In this document: piece by piece, positions 40,801 to 63,100 of the stretch
How the letters are laid out: every line of letters starts with the position of its first letter
Numbering within the stretch: position 1 is the stretch's first letter
Source of the DNA: Gordius sp. MW1
Lineage: Eukaryota; Nematomorpha; Gordioida; Gordea; Gordiidae
Reading direction: 5' to 3'
Assembly: GCA_964036665.1 (NCBI GenBank)
Contig: OZ038532.1
Span: forward strand, 4,588,001-4,652,000
DNA length: 64,000 nt
The notes under the pieces: model-generated
The model's input: the letters and a program-made list of their open reading frames with translations, nothing else
Told to the model about the DNA's origin: nothing
The model's database searches: none
Position numbers and translations under genes: made by a program

Positions 40801-43800
40801 TAATTAGTTTCTTCCATCTTGACCGGGTGAGTGCCATATCTTGACTAATCTCTTTTGTTTTCAGTACTTTATCGACCTACGACGGTCCCAAGTCCGTGTG
40901 CAAAAAGTGGCGGGTTGGCGTCAGGTCGGAAACCGGCTATAAAAACCAACTCCAATATGATGTTTCAAACAAGATTTTACAATTATATAAGAATAATAAT
41001 ATTAACATAGCAATTAAATACATTATTTGAGTAATATGGCATCTTCATTTTCCTCTTTAAGAAGAGGCCAGGAATTGTGTAGTCTTTGAAGTTTTTGTGT
41101 TGGTATTTTTTGCAAGTGTAAATATAACTGGATTAAGGGTTCTCGGTGCAGGAGACATTATATCAACATTGTTCCTAGAATATATCGTTTACACCTTAGG
41201 CGTGGCCAGGGGTTGGCAGGGCGGGACGGCTGCCCCCCTCTAAATCCAAAACTTCCATTAAATGTAATATATAATTATGGCTAAAGTTTCAACTAATTGT
41301 CATTTCACGGCCCGCGGGCCGAGCTTGGACGGGCTTCTGCTTAAAAATAAAACAACGGGCCGGGCCTGGACGGGCCGAAATATAAGTTAACGGGCTATGG
41401 ACGGGCCTTGATATATATAAGGCCCATAAAAGCCCGTTACAGAATTAATTAGATTTAGTATAAAAGAAGTTGTTTTTATAATGCTCTAATCATACTTATT
41501 TTATGTATATAAATTAACAAGAAAAGTTAAATTTTATTCCCATCTTAGTTCATTAATTCATTAATATCTCAACCCGCATTATAAATGTTAAAGATACTCA
41601 TCATACACAATGCAATGATCCCATGGGCGTAACCAGTTTAAATTAGAGAGGCGCAGTTTAGGTAGGGCAAAAAAAAGTTTTTTAGATTAAAATTTTTTGG
41701 ATTGGAGGGGGTCAGCTCCCTATTTTTGCCTCCCCATTCATACCCTCTAGCAATATTGAGCGAATTAATTTAAAATATGTAAGAGTATTTATATATATAC
41801 CCATTCTTCAATTTACTTTGTAAAATAACCCTGTTTTTTAATTTATCGATAACCTAAAAATTAAAAATGGGGGAAAAGGAAAGAAGCCGAGTAACTTTAG
41901 TAAAAACATTATAACCTTAAATAAGGGTTTTAAAAGTCTATTTGGCTAATATAGTTATATAAATCATCCCCAAGTGCCACTTGTAAAATAAATTTTTTCC
42001 CAGTATAGGTCGCCTCATAGAACATCTCTTCTGATCGGGAACTATTAATTTATTATTTTACAATATTTTATTTAACATTTTTAACACATAAAGTTTACCA
42101 TATAAGTAAAAAAAATTAAAAAAAAATATATAAATAAAAATTTTACGAGCCCAGGCTGGGCCGGACTTTTAAATTATTACGGGCGGGCCGACTGACCTAA
42201 ATAGGCCCGTTGAAGGTCTCTACCCTAAATTATTATTGCCCCCCCCCTCTAATTTTAATCCTGGCTACGCCCATGGTTTGCACTAAACTTTTTCTTTGAG
42301 GTTTTGCTATGAATATTCTTATTCACAGTTATATATTGGTTTAATACGTTTTAATTTGATTCTCATTAAAATGACTCCGCCTTTTTGTTCATTCACTTCT
42401 TTGTTGTTAACAATTGAAAGCTCCATAGCATTATCAACTATCCTTTGTTTCATTCATGTGCACATCTATCATGTGTTTGTTTTAATTGCCAACCTTAAAG
42501 TTACATTTTGCCATAAATAGAAAAAGGCGACAATTTCACTTTTTTAATTCCATTTCGATTACCCCAAACCCAATCATAAACTAAAAATCTTATGTATGCA
42601 AATCGCTACAAAAACGTTTTTTTTGGTATCCTATATCTTCTTCTTTATTATGTGTTATATCCCGTAGTTGTGGAGCGTGGAGTTTGTTTTGATAAGTTTC
42701 CTCCATCTCGATCGGGTAAGCGCCATGTTTTGTTTAACTTCTTAGTTTCCATAACTTTGTCCCCTTGCCACGTAACACGAGGTCGTCCTCTTCGCGTAGC
42801 CAGCATTGGAATTAGAGGGGGGGGCAATAATGATTTAGGGAGGGGCAAAATGATTATTTTTGAAATTTTAACCATAAGTTTGATAAATTTCAACGAATTT
42901 TTGGATTTAGAGGGGGCAGTCGCCCCTCCCCGCCCCCCCACCCTATGTATACCTATATTTGCCGTTTGTATTGCAGCCCGGTCAACAATCACGATTATAA
43001 ATTCGGGTTGTCTGCGTTGATGAAACAATCTCGGGAGCGTAGCAAAGTGCAATCCGAATCGACCGAAACCCTGAGACCGATTAGCGTAGTGGAGAACGGG
43101 CATCCCAGACTAAATTCGCTCCACAACCGCGCCACGCCCGTGGGTTCGCGCTCCAATAAAGACCACACCACCACTACTACCACTTCAACAACCTTCGATC
43201 GAGATAAGCTAGACGCGTCTACTCCCATCGTTCAATCTAACAAGACCTGTGGCCGACACTTGGAAATGAATGATTCAAGCCATCTTCCCCCCGTTATAAG
43301 TTTGCACGTCGATTCTTCGCAAAACAAAGAGCATAAACCCCGAGAATTACCCAAACCGACGCCGGTGTCATCGCTTATCCATATGTTTCAAGGCCGAGCC
43401 CCCGACCCTAAACCAGCCTACGGATCAAATGACCACCAACGGATTAAGGTTAGGGTGACGAACGGCTTGCCATTTCCTGTTTACCTTAGGTTTCTTTTAC
43501 TCTAGTCATTTTGGAGATCGTTAATAAATGTACACCACGGCGCGTTTTAAACTTATGGCTTTACCGTTTTGATTTAGCGTCAACCCTGACATTGGATTTA
43601 GGAAAAATAAGCAGTTGCCACGTTTTACTGACAGCGATTTACGAGACGCAATATTTTGAAGTGTAATTGCGTAAAATATTGGCTTTAAAATTTGAAACTT
43701 GTGCCTTATTTTTAGACTCCTGATCGAGGTTCGCATAAAATTAGTATCAGCATTTTCGTTAAATTTTATAAAAATGAATCCTTGATAACTGGATTAAGTT

Positions 43801-46800
43801 AGTGGACGCAAAGTGGATGTTTAAATATCTAACGGGTTTTTGCCGATAATAGCCCGAAGAACGGCATCTTTCAAATAACGCTAAATCAGAGAAGCTCAAG
43901 TTTCAGCGCGAAGAATATGACGCTCTTACAGGATTGAGAAACGTAGAATCAAATCGGAACGGACACTTAAGATATGAGCACGGGCGTCAAGCGTCAGAGG
44001 ATTCAACTACATCCGTATCATCGCTGCTCCTTATAGTAGACTCTAAAGATTACGCCTCGCACCGTCGCCTGCATAGCGAAGAGTATAGGCTTAATAATAT
44101 ATTTCATTTTTTAAGTAACAAAATCTTTATTATTAAATAAGACCTTGCATGGGCGTAGCCGGGATTGGATCTAGAGGGAAGCAATAATTAGGGAGGGGAA
44201 AATGAGAATTTTTTGAAATAGCCATGATTATATTAAATTTTCAAGGATTTGTGAATTCAGAGGGGGGCAGCCGCCCATCCCTGCCACCCCCTGGCTACGC
44301 CCATGAGAACTTGTGAACGAGGTTTTAGGTGTATAAGAAAAGTAATAAAAAATTTTCAGTCGTAACTCTTTAGCTTTTCTTCTAATTTCCGAATTCTTTA
44401 GGTTTTTTACTTGGAATGCTTTAATATTGCTATCATCTAGCTTGAATTATCTTTTTGCGATTAGTTTGTATTATAAATGGATATAAGTTCGTCCAATTAA
44501 AATTTTAAATCATATTGAAGTTAAACTAACTCATGAAATATCTCATATTTAGCATCTACTACGAACGGGTCAACGATTACGAAGAGCAGGAGGTTGAAAA
44601 CACTGAGCGTCGTTCAACGCTCGCGCTTCACGCTCCTGTTTACCCAGATCCGCCCGAAGAGGAACGCTCTGGATCATCGGCGTCAAGTATACCATCCTCC
44701 AACGATATGGACGATGAAGCGCTTGACGCGCTACACGCTCTTGAGCAAAGCGCTTTGGCGTCAAATGACGCTCGAGCGTCAAGCCTTTTGGTGCCCTGTT
44801 CTAGTCCCGTTACTATATCGTCGAGCGCTAGTGCTACTACATCGCCTCAAGCGCAAGCGTTAAATTACGCTTGTGGCGTCAACACCCTACCTCGCTTCAC
44901 GAGATCTGAATCGCGGGGTTCAATAGCTTCCCTAACCTCCGTGGTATCTTTAGCCTCTTCTACCAGCTACCTTTCACCTCACGTAAATTTCTACCAAAGT
45001 TTTTTATCTTAAAATGTATCTTAAGCATTTATGGTATACATATGAAGTATTAATCTTTTTAAGGTATATCATCGCCTCAGTTTTGATGGCCGTTGTCTGA
45101 TTTATTTGCAAATGTCATTTTAAGGAGAGTACTTATTTTGGGCGACCACATTACTGATGATAGAATTAAAACAATTGAAGACAGCTTAAAACATAACTAG
45201 AGATATTATGGACATTTCTGAGAATTGTCAGTTTCAACAATTTTTGCTTATGATATTTTTACATCATAAGAATGTCTGATAATAATGTTGTATATTTATT
45301 ATATGAGCCTAGACAGTACAGACTGAACAACTAATGGGATTTACATTTTTAGCCTTCGAATGTCTAATATGATCACCCTAATAAAATTTTATGGAATTTT
45401 TACGATTTTCAACAAACTTTTTACAAAAAAACTAACTATTCAAACGCAAATTGCAGAATTTTTATTAAAGGCAGTCTAATTTCGAGAGATACTCACATTA
45501 CATGAATTGACTTTAGGAATTGCAGCAGCTCATAGACGAAGCCAACCAGTCTTTGGATGAATCAGGTACCTCAGACCACGAAATTCAAGTTGTAATACTG
45601 CATAGGGAAGCTTATGGGAGTGGGATCGGGGTCACTTTGGCTGGTGGAGTTGATCAAGAGCAAAAGGAAGTCAGGGTAAGGATGCAAAAAAATTTTATAC
45701 GTGCAACCCCGAATTTAATATTGCTTTTTTTCATATTTGCTAAACAGGTAAATCTTTAAAATTAATTAATAAATTGCGGGTTTGATAATAATCAGAAGAA
45801 GATTCTTTCAGGAGTGCAGAAAAAAGCTTTTTGAACGTGGCATTAGATTTTGAAATCCTACGATTGGATTAATTTAAATAAGTCGTCGATTGTGTTGTTA
45901 ATAAAGTGACCTCGGTCTAAGATATCGAGCAAACCATTCGAAGAAATATTTATCTAAAAACTATAGATATTAATAAGTTTAATTTATCCTGCCAACCAAA
46001 ACAACTTTAGTATCTCTAAAATTTTTCAAGGATTGGTAAATTACTAAATCATTAACCTATGCCTCTAGATTCACAAAATAATAGCGGGTAGCGTAGCCGA
46101 TAGAGACGCTCGAGCCCGTAAAGGCGACCGGGTTCTATCCATCAACGGCAAAGCGATGAAAAATTTATCGCACCGTCAGAGCGTGGAAGTTCTCAAAAAT
46201 CAGAGGCCCGAAGTTGTTTTAGTCCTGGCCCGACCTCGAGCCGGGGGCGGTGATGAATGTAGCAGTTTGGTCTCCACTAATAGCGCCACCTCGAGTTCCG
46301 ATTTCGGACCGGGCTCTTGCAATAGACCAACCGCTCTCTACGAATATTCGCATCGCGCTATGCTACGACTCGAAGATAACGAAGCCTGTTGTCATAACCT
46401 CGCCGAAACCACCGCAAACGATGAATCTAGTGAATATACTACTTCGCTTTATCGCACATTTCTTAATTTTCACCATGCGCCCAAACACTGCTGGGTTTTG
46501 TTTGGTCGACCTTTTGCTCAATTAAGAATAACGGTTGACTGGTCTGTTTTTCAAATTTCGACTAAGCCTAGGGGTCGATTAAGAAAAACAGACCAAAAAA
46601 TCCTTTAGATTGACTAAACATAACCCAGCCGTGCTTACAACACTACTAGATAGCTGTGCTCAATTTATTGAGTGTTAAAAACTCCGTTCGGTAGGTGGAT
46701 AATCTAGGAGGAAAGTTTGAGAACGTTTTATAGTTAGTAGTTTGAAATAACCAAGATATAGTTATTTCCCATGTTATCCGAGTAAAGCGCCGCCCGGGTG

Positions 46801-48508
46801 ACCCACCCGAAACCATCAGAATTGAAAATTTGACTCATTTTGCATGCAATATCCTTAAATTAAAGTAAATTGAGATTTACAAATCCTACTCGATAATTTA
46901 TTTAAGTTGAACTATGAGCTCAAAACTAGTTCGTATGTAAGATAAACCGCAGTTGCTGTATTCCTTCAAGCAGGGCTAAGATTGTAACACATTTCAAATT
47001 AGATAATCTGGGGCAAAAAATATTTACTAATCTTCTAATCATGGAAATAGCCCTTACATACATTTTTTGATAAATTGAAATTTCATTTGTTGGTCGAAAA
47101 ATTCTAATCACTTCTCATATTTAATATTAAAATTTTACTTAAACATGGGAAAGTACAAACTGGTTGTATGTGTAAAATTGTTAAAGTAGATCTTAAATAC
47201 CAGGTTTAAATCTTACGAAACGAATTTTAGAAGAGGTAGGAGCAAATTGTTTGCTAAATACATTTATTATTTTTAATTTTGTGAACGAAAACCATGTTTG
47301 GTGTATATATTGTTTTCCTTTTGCGTGATATACACATTCTGAAATTAATTTCCACTTGGCTCAGAGCTTAATTATGGTATTGGTATAGTGTTATAAATTA
47401 CTAACTTTTTCTAACCCTAGCCAGTGGATTATTTGAGGCATTAAAAATTCAATAATATTTTGTGAAGGAAATATACAAAACAAAATTAATAAGACTAATT
47501 TTGTATCGCGTGTTGCTGTAGCCCTCGCTGCTTATTAATCTTTAAGAACTGTAACCCAAAATTTATTAAGCGAAATTTTCTTCACTGTTTTTTTTTGTTT
47601 CTATAGTCGATGGGCCACTTGACGATTCACAAAAGGTTCAGAATATATGGTTGGATAAACAAGGCCCTTCTGGGTTAGGATTTTCCGTCGAGGGCGGCAG
47701 AGCTTCTCTCACCGGAGATAAAGTCTTGACCGTCAAACGAATATTTAAAGGTAAATTATGCCACTGCATCTTGAATTATTAATTTATCACAGCAGTGTTT
47801 TGATATAAAAGCGAATTTTTAATTTTTAATAATACGTCTATCGAAAATATTCGAGATTCGATTTAAAATTTCGAATCCGAATCCTTATGTGTAGGTTTCG
47901 AACGAATTTCCCTAAAAAAGATTCGAAAAGTCATTTAACCTTAAATTTATTATAAATAGATGAGACGCATAAATACAGCTGTTTTTATCTTACCGCAATT
48001 ATATTTTCCGCTATCAGTTTTTTTAACTTCGTAATCATAAACACACTTATTTAAATTTCATTTTGACCCATAATAAATAATAACGCCTATTGTCAATATT
48101 TGATTTTTGTTTAATGTATTTTTAACTTAACTTTTATTTACAGTGTCATCGAATTCGAATCTTTATTTCTTTAGAATCGGAATAATATTTTTTTTGATAT
48201 CGAAATGTATAATTGAAGATCATTCATTCACCACAGACGTATTTAACCATTCCTTGATCCGAAAAGTTTAATTAATGACATATATGCGTTCTATAGGTGG
48301 AACCGCAGATCTCTCCGGAACCATATTTGCGGGTGACGAAATATTGGAAATAAACGGGAAAGAAATGAACGGGCTAACCCATTTCGAGGCCTGGGCTTAC
48401 ATAAAAAATTTACCCGAAGGCAAAATTAACGTTATATTCAAAAGTTTTACGTCTGATCAAGCCTTACAAACGGTTCAAGACCCTCCCGCCTCAGAATTAT
48501 TAAAGTAG
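15170..48508 (+). CDS. PDZD2/IL16-like: PDZD2/pro-interleukin-16-like protein with three PDZ domains
   Basis: Seventeen exons: 15170-15371, 16661-16808, 17457-17503, 17593-17645, 17696-17771, 17810-17990, 32448-32611, 39456-39565, 39995-40563, 40865-40924, 42977-43448, 43853-44082, 44553-44982, 45517-45675, 46069-46429, 47607-47750, 48297-48508. Every junction is GT-AG, the phases agree at all sixteen joins, and the total is 3618 nt (1205 aa plus stop). An in-frame TAA directly precedes the ATG. PDZ1 is residues about 11-115, a Ser/Thr/Asn-rich linker follows, PDZ2 is about 935-1023 and PDZ3 about 1098-1185. The last PDZ (LGFSVEGGRASLTGDK, then GDEILEINGKEMNGLTHFEA) closely follows the C-terminal PDZ of vertebrate pro-IL-16 and PDZD2. 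PDZ proteins scaffold membrane or cytoskeletal complexes by binding C-terminal peptides; a cytokine role in invertebrates is not implied. Weakest joins: donors at 17990, 40924, 44082 and 46429. A shorter form stopping at 17998-18000 is possible. Confidence 0.83.
16119..16242. mobile_element. MITE family A, in PDZ-gene intron 1
   Basis: Ends CATGGGCGTAGCCAGG and CCTGGCTACGCCCATA, with G and C runs inside. Flanking octamers ATTATATC and GTTATATC match at 7 of 8 positions. Length 124 bp, non-coding. Confidence 0.9.
17457..17990 (+). CDS. Linker exons 3-6 of the PDZ gene
   Basis: Four short exons (17457-17503, 17593-17645, 17696-17771, 17810-17990) join without a stop when splice phases 2, 1, 0 and 1 are respected. 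They encode a hydrophilic linker after PDZ1 that I do not recognise. The last exon would end at AA|GTATAA (17990) in phase 2 and join exon 7 to restore a lysine codon. If not spliced, it ends at TAA 17998-18000, followed closely by AATAAA, so a short single-PDZ isoform is plausible. Confidence 0.6.
19027..19203. mobile_element. MITE family A
   Basis: Ends CATGGGCGTAGCCAGG and CCTGGCTGCGCCCATG. Flanking octamers GGCGCATA and GGCGAATA match at 7 of 8. The interior is A-, G- and C-run rich. Length 177 bp. Confidence 0.9.
19290..21530. repeat. Complex tandem array with paired CCAAT/ATTGG hairpins
   Basis: About eleven diverged units of roughly 100-130 bp, each carrying CTGACCAATGG, then A-rich sequence, then GACCATTGGCCAAA. 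This gives a small hairpin (CCAATGG...CCATTGG) and an inverted pair of CCAAT boxes. Most units also hold TTTTTGGCCGTCCGCTGG and a TTATGATTGTTCCTGTT block. A second unit (about 60 bp, TTGTTTACTTTTAATTGCTA type) recurs four or five times at 19530-20040. A block of about 230 bp at 20650-20880 recurs almost unchanged at 21290-21520, and AGGTGCCCCACCCCTCATCT recurs near 19410, 19465 and 20935. Frames open across the array (minus strand, for example 20048-20284 and 20178-20414) shift between units and are not treated as genes. Confidence 0.8.
23760..27665 (-). mobile_element. Degenerate RTE-type LINE with tetranucleotide tail
   Basis: Minus-strand pieces occur in the order expected for a non-LTR retrotransposon. 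An AP-type endonuclease start (MRITSWNVGTLAGRSIEVAQ) lies at 27600-27400. The stretch CKVISGKEIARQHRPLV (26900) is typical of RTE/BovB-like elements. The reverse transcriptase active site, CMLYADDIVVSEETKEKLF, is near 25650. A C-terminal tail with LQPGQLDAIFLDRNAWKKF is near 24200. The element ends at 23766-23784 in a short (TATG)n tail as read on the minus strand. Stops and frameshifts separate the pieces, so it is dead. It lies antisense within intron 6 of the PDZ gene. Confidence 0.82.
28040..29047. mobile_element. hAT-like element, family C
   Basis: Left end TAGAGACACGCATGCGCC; right end, reversed, TAAAGACCTGCATGGGC. Flanking octamers ATGTAAAG (28032-28039) and ATGCAAAG (29048-29055) match at 7 of 8. 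Subterminal GGCCCGC blocks match family C; the interior is AT-rich and non-coding. Length 1008 bp. Confidence 0.82.
30547..30693. mobile_element. MITE family A
   Basis: Ends CATGGGCGCAGCAGC and CCGGCTACGCCCAGG. Flanking octamers TATAGATA and TATAAATA match at 7 of 8. Length 147 bp; the C run near the right end is 11-13 bases. Confidence 0.85.
30702..31833. other. Intronic spacer, no gene seen
   Basis: Part of PDZ-gene intron 6. The open frame at 30709-31089 starts in the MITE flank and is low complexity (rich in Ser, Thr, Tyr and Ile), with no recognisable domain, so I do not call it. Confidence 0.4.
31834..31998. mobile_element. MITE family A
   Basis: Ends CATGGACGTAGCGACTGGG and GCTGGCTACGCCCATG. 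The interior carries the shared GCCCCTCCCTAAATCATTATTG block. The flanking octamers do not match convincingly. Confidence 0.82.
32448..32611 (+). CDS. Linker exon 7 of the PDZ gene
   Basis: Acceptor TTATTAG before 32448 and donor AAAAC|GTAAGC after 32611. It encodes about 54 polar residues (SEDQNSVLPNLGGVG, then SRANSTSEVAHLNGF). Phase 2 entry and phase 1 exit agree with exons 6 and 8. Function of this region is unknown. Confidence 0.65.
33581..33820. repeat. Two-copy 120-bp tandem duplication
   Basis: 33581-33700 and 33701-33820 are almost identical, both starting CAATATTCAATTCGGGGTAA and ending TCCTTTCAAATTTTA. The few differences point to a fairly recent duplication. It lies in intron 7 of the PDZ gene. 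Confidence 0.92.
35582..36697. mobile_element. 1.1 kb element with GGCGTACGCAGG inverted ends
   Basis: Left end ATGGCGTACGCAGG followed by T and G runs; right end CCCCCCTGCGTACGCCAC. The inner sequence is AT-rich and non-coding. The ends resemble those of MITE family A (GGCGTACGCAGG against GGCGTAGCCAGG), so this may be a longer relative. I see no clean target duplication. Confidence 0.55.
37851..38040. mobile_element. MITE family D, interrupted at its right end
   Basis: Starts TAGTGTTGTAAAAACGGCTG and carries inverted copies of CTGGGTTT(T)GTTTG-TCGACC. The right arm is cut after CAGCCGTTTTTA by the element at 38041. Related copies lie near 46488, 50130, 55440, 59133, 59865 and 61975. Confidence 0.75.
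38041..38353. mobile_element. Long-TIR MITE nested in a family D MITE
   Basis: Arms of about 75 bp form a near-perfect inverted repeat: 38043-38118 (CCAATGTTACACGATCCAAA onward) pairs with 38277-38350. The interior is about 160 bp and non-coding. The octamer CGTTTTTA occurs on both sides (38033-38040 and 38354-38361), a likely target duplication inside the family D terminus. The superfamily is uncertain. Confidence 0.82.
39456..39565 (+). CDS. Linker exon 8 of the PDZ gene
   Basis: Acceptor CTCCCTAG before 39456 and a consensus donor AAAC|GTAAGT after 39565. The 110 nt read through in the frame set by exon 7, giving a Thr/Asn-rich stretch (TFTNTNTAITTRHTTQ). No domain recognised. Confidence 0.65.
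39995..40563 (+). CDS. Linker exon 9 of the PDZ gene (Ser/Asn/His-rich)
   Basis: 569 nt with phase 0 entry (after AATAATAG) and phase 2 exit (ATGGG|GTAAAT). It encodes about 190 residues: VNSLIAMFSKINP, an Asn/His/Ser/Thr-rich tract, then CYTCVEVYDDTQFGLAGLRK. GC content rises sharply above the surroundings, as in the other coding exons. Likely disordered linker; partner unknown. Confidence 0.8.
40636..40758. mobile_element. MITE family A in PDZ-gene intron 9
   Basis: Ends CATGGGCGTAACCAGG and CTGGCTAGGCCCATG, 123 bp. Flanks GTAAATAC and TTAATTAC match at 6 of 8. It fills much of a 301-bp intron. Confidence 0.82.
40865..40924 (+). CDS. Short linker exon 10 of the PDZ gene
   Basis: 60 nt between acceptor TTTTCAG (40864) and a weak donor CAG|GTCGGA. 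It encodes TYDGPKSVCKKWRVGV. Phase 2 entry and exit match exons 9 and 11 and the frame is open, but the donor is unusual. Confidence 0.55.
41195..42275. mobile_element. MITE family A split by a later insertion
   Basis: Left part 41195 to about 41305 (CTTAGGCGTGGCCAGG onward) and right part about 42222-42275 (CCTAAATTATTATTG to CCTGGCTACGCCCATG) make one family A copy. Flanking octamers GTTTACAC (41187-41194) and GTTTGCAC (42276-42283) match at 7 of 8, confirming the two halves belong together. In PDZ-gene intron 10. Confidence 0.78.
41306..42221. mobile_element. hAT-like family C element nested in a MITE
   Basis: Carries the CGGGCCGGGCC/GGACGGGCC subterminal blocks at both ends; the right end, reversed, begins TAGAGACCTTCAACGGGCC. 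It contains a further degraded family A copy from 41622 (CATGGGCGTAACCAG) to about 41745. Target duplication not resolved. Confidence 0.68.
42795..42946. mobile_element. MITE family A remnant just upstream of exon 11
   Basis: Left end begins within CGTAGCCAGC; the right end is eroded to CCCCCCCACCCTATG. The interior has the shared GGGGGGGCAATAATGATTTA block (inverse orientation to some copies). It stops about 30 bp before the acceptor at 42976. Confidence 0.72.
42977..43448 (+). CDS. Linker exon 11 of the PDZ gene
   Basis: 472 nt after acceptor TATTGCAG; donor ATTAAG|GTTAGG. It encodes a polar stretch: FGLSALMKQSRERSKVQSES, a His/Thr-rich segment, then PTPVSSLIHMFQGRAPDPK. The motif SLIHMFQGR echoes NSLIAMFSK of exon 9, so it may be a repeated short helical motif. 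Phase 2 entry and phase 0 exit fit the neighbours. Confidence 0.82.
43853..44082 (+). CDS. Linker exon 12 of the PDZ gene
   Basis: 230 nt after acceptor GATAATAG. It encodes charged sequence (EKLKFQREEYDALTGLRNVE, then SEDSTTSVSSLLL). The donor GAAGA|GTATAG gives phase 2, which exon 13 completes to Asp. The frame stays open to about 44140, so the donor is an inference from phase. Confidence 0.75.
44148..44305. mobile_element. MITE family A in PDZ-gene intron 12
   Basis: Ends CATGGGCGTAGCCGGG and CCTGGCTACGCCCATG. Flanking octamers AGACCTTG and AGAACTTG match at 7 of 8. Length 158 bp, about 65 bp after the donor. Confidence 0.92.
44553..44982 (+). CDS. Linker exon 13 of the PDZ gene (acidic, then Ser-rich)
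   Basis: 430 nt after acceptor CATATTTAG; donor CCTCAC|GTAAAT. It encodes an acidic stretch (VNDYEEQEVENTERR), a Pro/Glu stretch, then a Ser/Ala-rich region with FTRSESRGSIASLTSVVSLA, a plausible phosphorylation cluster. Phase 2 entry and phase 0 exit. Confidence 0.82.
45517..46429 (+). CDS. PDZ2-coding exons 14 and 15 of the PDZ gene
   Basis: Exon 14 (45517-45675) gives EIQVVILHREAYGSGIGVTL then AGGVDQEQKEVR. Exon 15 (46069-46429) gives IHKIIAGSVADRDARARKGD, then RVLSINGKAMKNLSHRQSVE and VVLVLARPRAGGG. The GIGV loop replaces the canonical GLGF. The I-GS-A-RD-R---GD-VLSING pattern fits the penultimate PDZ of pro-IL-16/PDZD2. Exon 15 continues with a Ser-rich, then acidic linker. The donor at 46429 (CTA|GTGAAT) is weak but is the one that gives phase 1 for exon 16. 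Confidence 0.9.
46487..46648. mobile_element. MITE family D, 58 bp after PDZ2 exon donor
   Basis: Inverted arms with GCTGGGTTTTGTTTGGTCGA and TAACCCAGCCGTGCTTACAAC. The open frame of exon 15 runs through the intron start and into this MITE, stopping at 46606-46608. So an unspliced transcript would end in transposon-derived residues. Confidence 0.75.
47607..48508 (+). CDS. PDZ3-coding exons 16 and 17 with the stop codon
   Basis: Exon 16 (47607-47750) gives IWLDKQGPSGLGFSVEGG and GDKVLTVKRIFKG. Exon 17 (48297-48508) gives TADLSGTIFAGDEILEING, then LTHFEAWAYIKNLPEGKINV, and ends SELLK before TAG (48506-48508). The layout (GLGFS.EGG..SL.GDK..T..RIFKG, then GDEIL...G....L..FEAW..IK.LP.G) is diagnostic of the last PDZ of pro-IL-16/PDZD2. 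The long beta2-beta3 loop that gives IL-16 an obstructed groove seems present. Confidence 0.93.
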
Positions 48509-48825
48509 ATAAATTCCGGTATCGCGTTGACAATCTCGTTTTCTCCAATAGTATTTCTTCGATCCAAAATCGCTTTATACCCTAAATTGTTTATCGTATA
48601 AATTATATTGTCCTTCGCCCCACTGCTCAACCTATAAGGATTTTTAAACTTGTACGCGTTTGTATTTAAAACTGGATGCCGTCATAATATTTAATAAGCT
48701 GTGTATAAAAATATGTGCATCATTACGTCTTTGTCTTTATGATCATACCCTTAAATATCCCCCCCCCCTAACATTCTACCGTGAAAACAAACTTATTTAT
48801 ATACTACACCTATATGCCTAACAAA

Positions 48826-48831
48826 AATAAA
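48826..48831 (+). terminator. Probable poly(A) signal of the PDZ gene
   Basis: AATAAA, 318 bp after the stop codon. A C run at about 48759-48767 lies in the 3' UTR. Confidence 0.55.
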
Positions 48832-49453
48832 CCTGTTCAATTATTTACTCAACGAAAGGAATGAATTTGATCATGGCATTGATAACGAGTAGGATATAAA
48901 ATTTCAGAGGCTCTAAATTACGTAAAAGTAGTGTTTGGTAAATAATGTTATGCAGGGTAAATTTTTAAAATGAAATTTTTGGTTTAAAGAGAATCACCAT
49001 ATTCATACACTGCTCACAAATGGGTAAAGCTTCTGCTACTAAGTCGTTTTAAAACATCTATTTGTGAGAGAAAATTTTGATAGTTTCCATTTAGGCCCTA
49101 TATATTGTTGAATACTAGGGAATTAATTTATTAGACACATTATATTTAGCCTAATATTTAACAAAACCTTGAAATATAATTCATAAATTTATGTGCCTGT
49201 GGTGAACCTCGATTGACTATATTAAATTGCATAGCAATTAATCCTTTATCAAAATCTTGTAAATAACATGTTAAGGTTTGGTGATTTATCTGAATACCAT
49301 GTTTAAAATTATTATTATTTAAATCTTATCCACAACAACCTTTGTTTATGTATAGATAAAAATTCAAATGTTAAATAGAGTTCTATCAACTAAAAAATAA
49401 TATACTCGTTCATATAAAAGGACACAATAATTCATCCAACGATTTTGATTACA

Positions 49454-49459
49454 TTTATT
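49454..49459 (-). terminator. Probable poly(A) signal of U2SURP
   Basis: TTTATT on the plus strand, hence AATAAA on the minus strand, about 60 bp beyond the U2SURP stop codon. Confidence 0.55.
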
Positions 49460-49517
49460 ATACAGCGTAGTAGTGGTATCAAAGATAAAATAAAGATAAT
49501 AACTATAATATTAATAA

Positions 49518-63100
<13,583 letters not shown>

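Larger units (their letters stand above)
48509..49517. other. 1.0 kb convergent 3' region between PDZ gene and U2SURP
   Basis: Contains the two 3' UTRs running toward each other; the likely poly(A) signals are about 620 bp apart. A palindromic AATTGCATAGCAATT lies near 49228. No gene otherwise. Confidence 0.6.

Noticed and set aside
42648..43103. 151-codon minus-strand open frame
   Set aside because: It spans a MITE and the antisense of PDZ-gene exon 11; shadow only.
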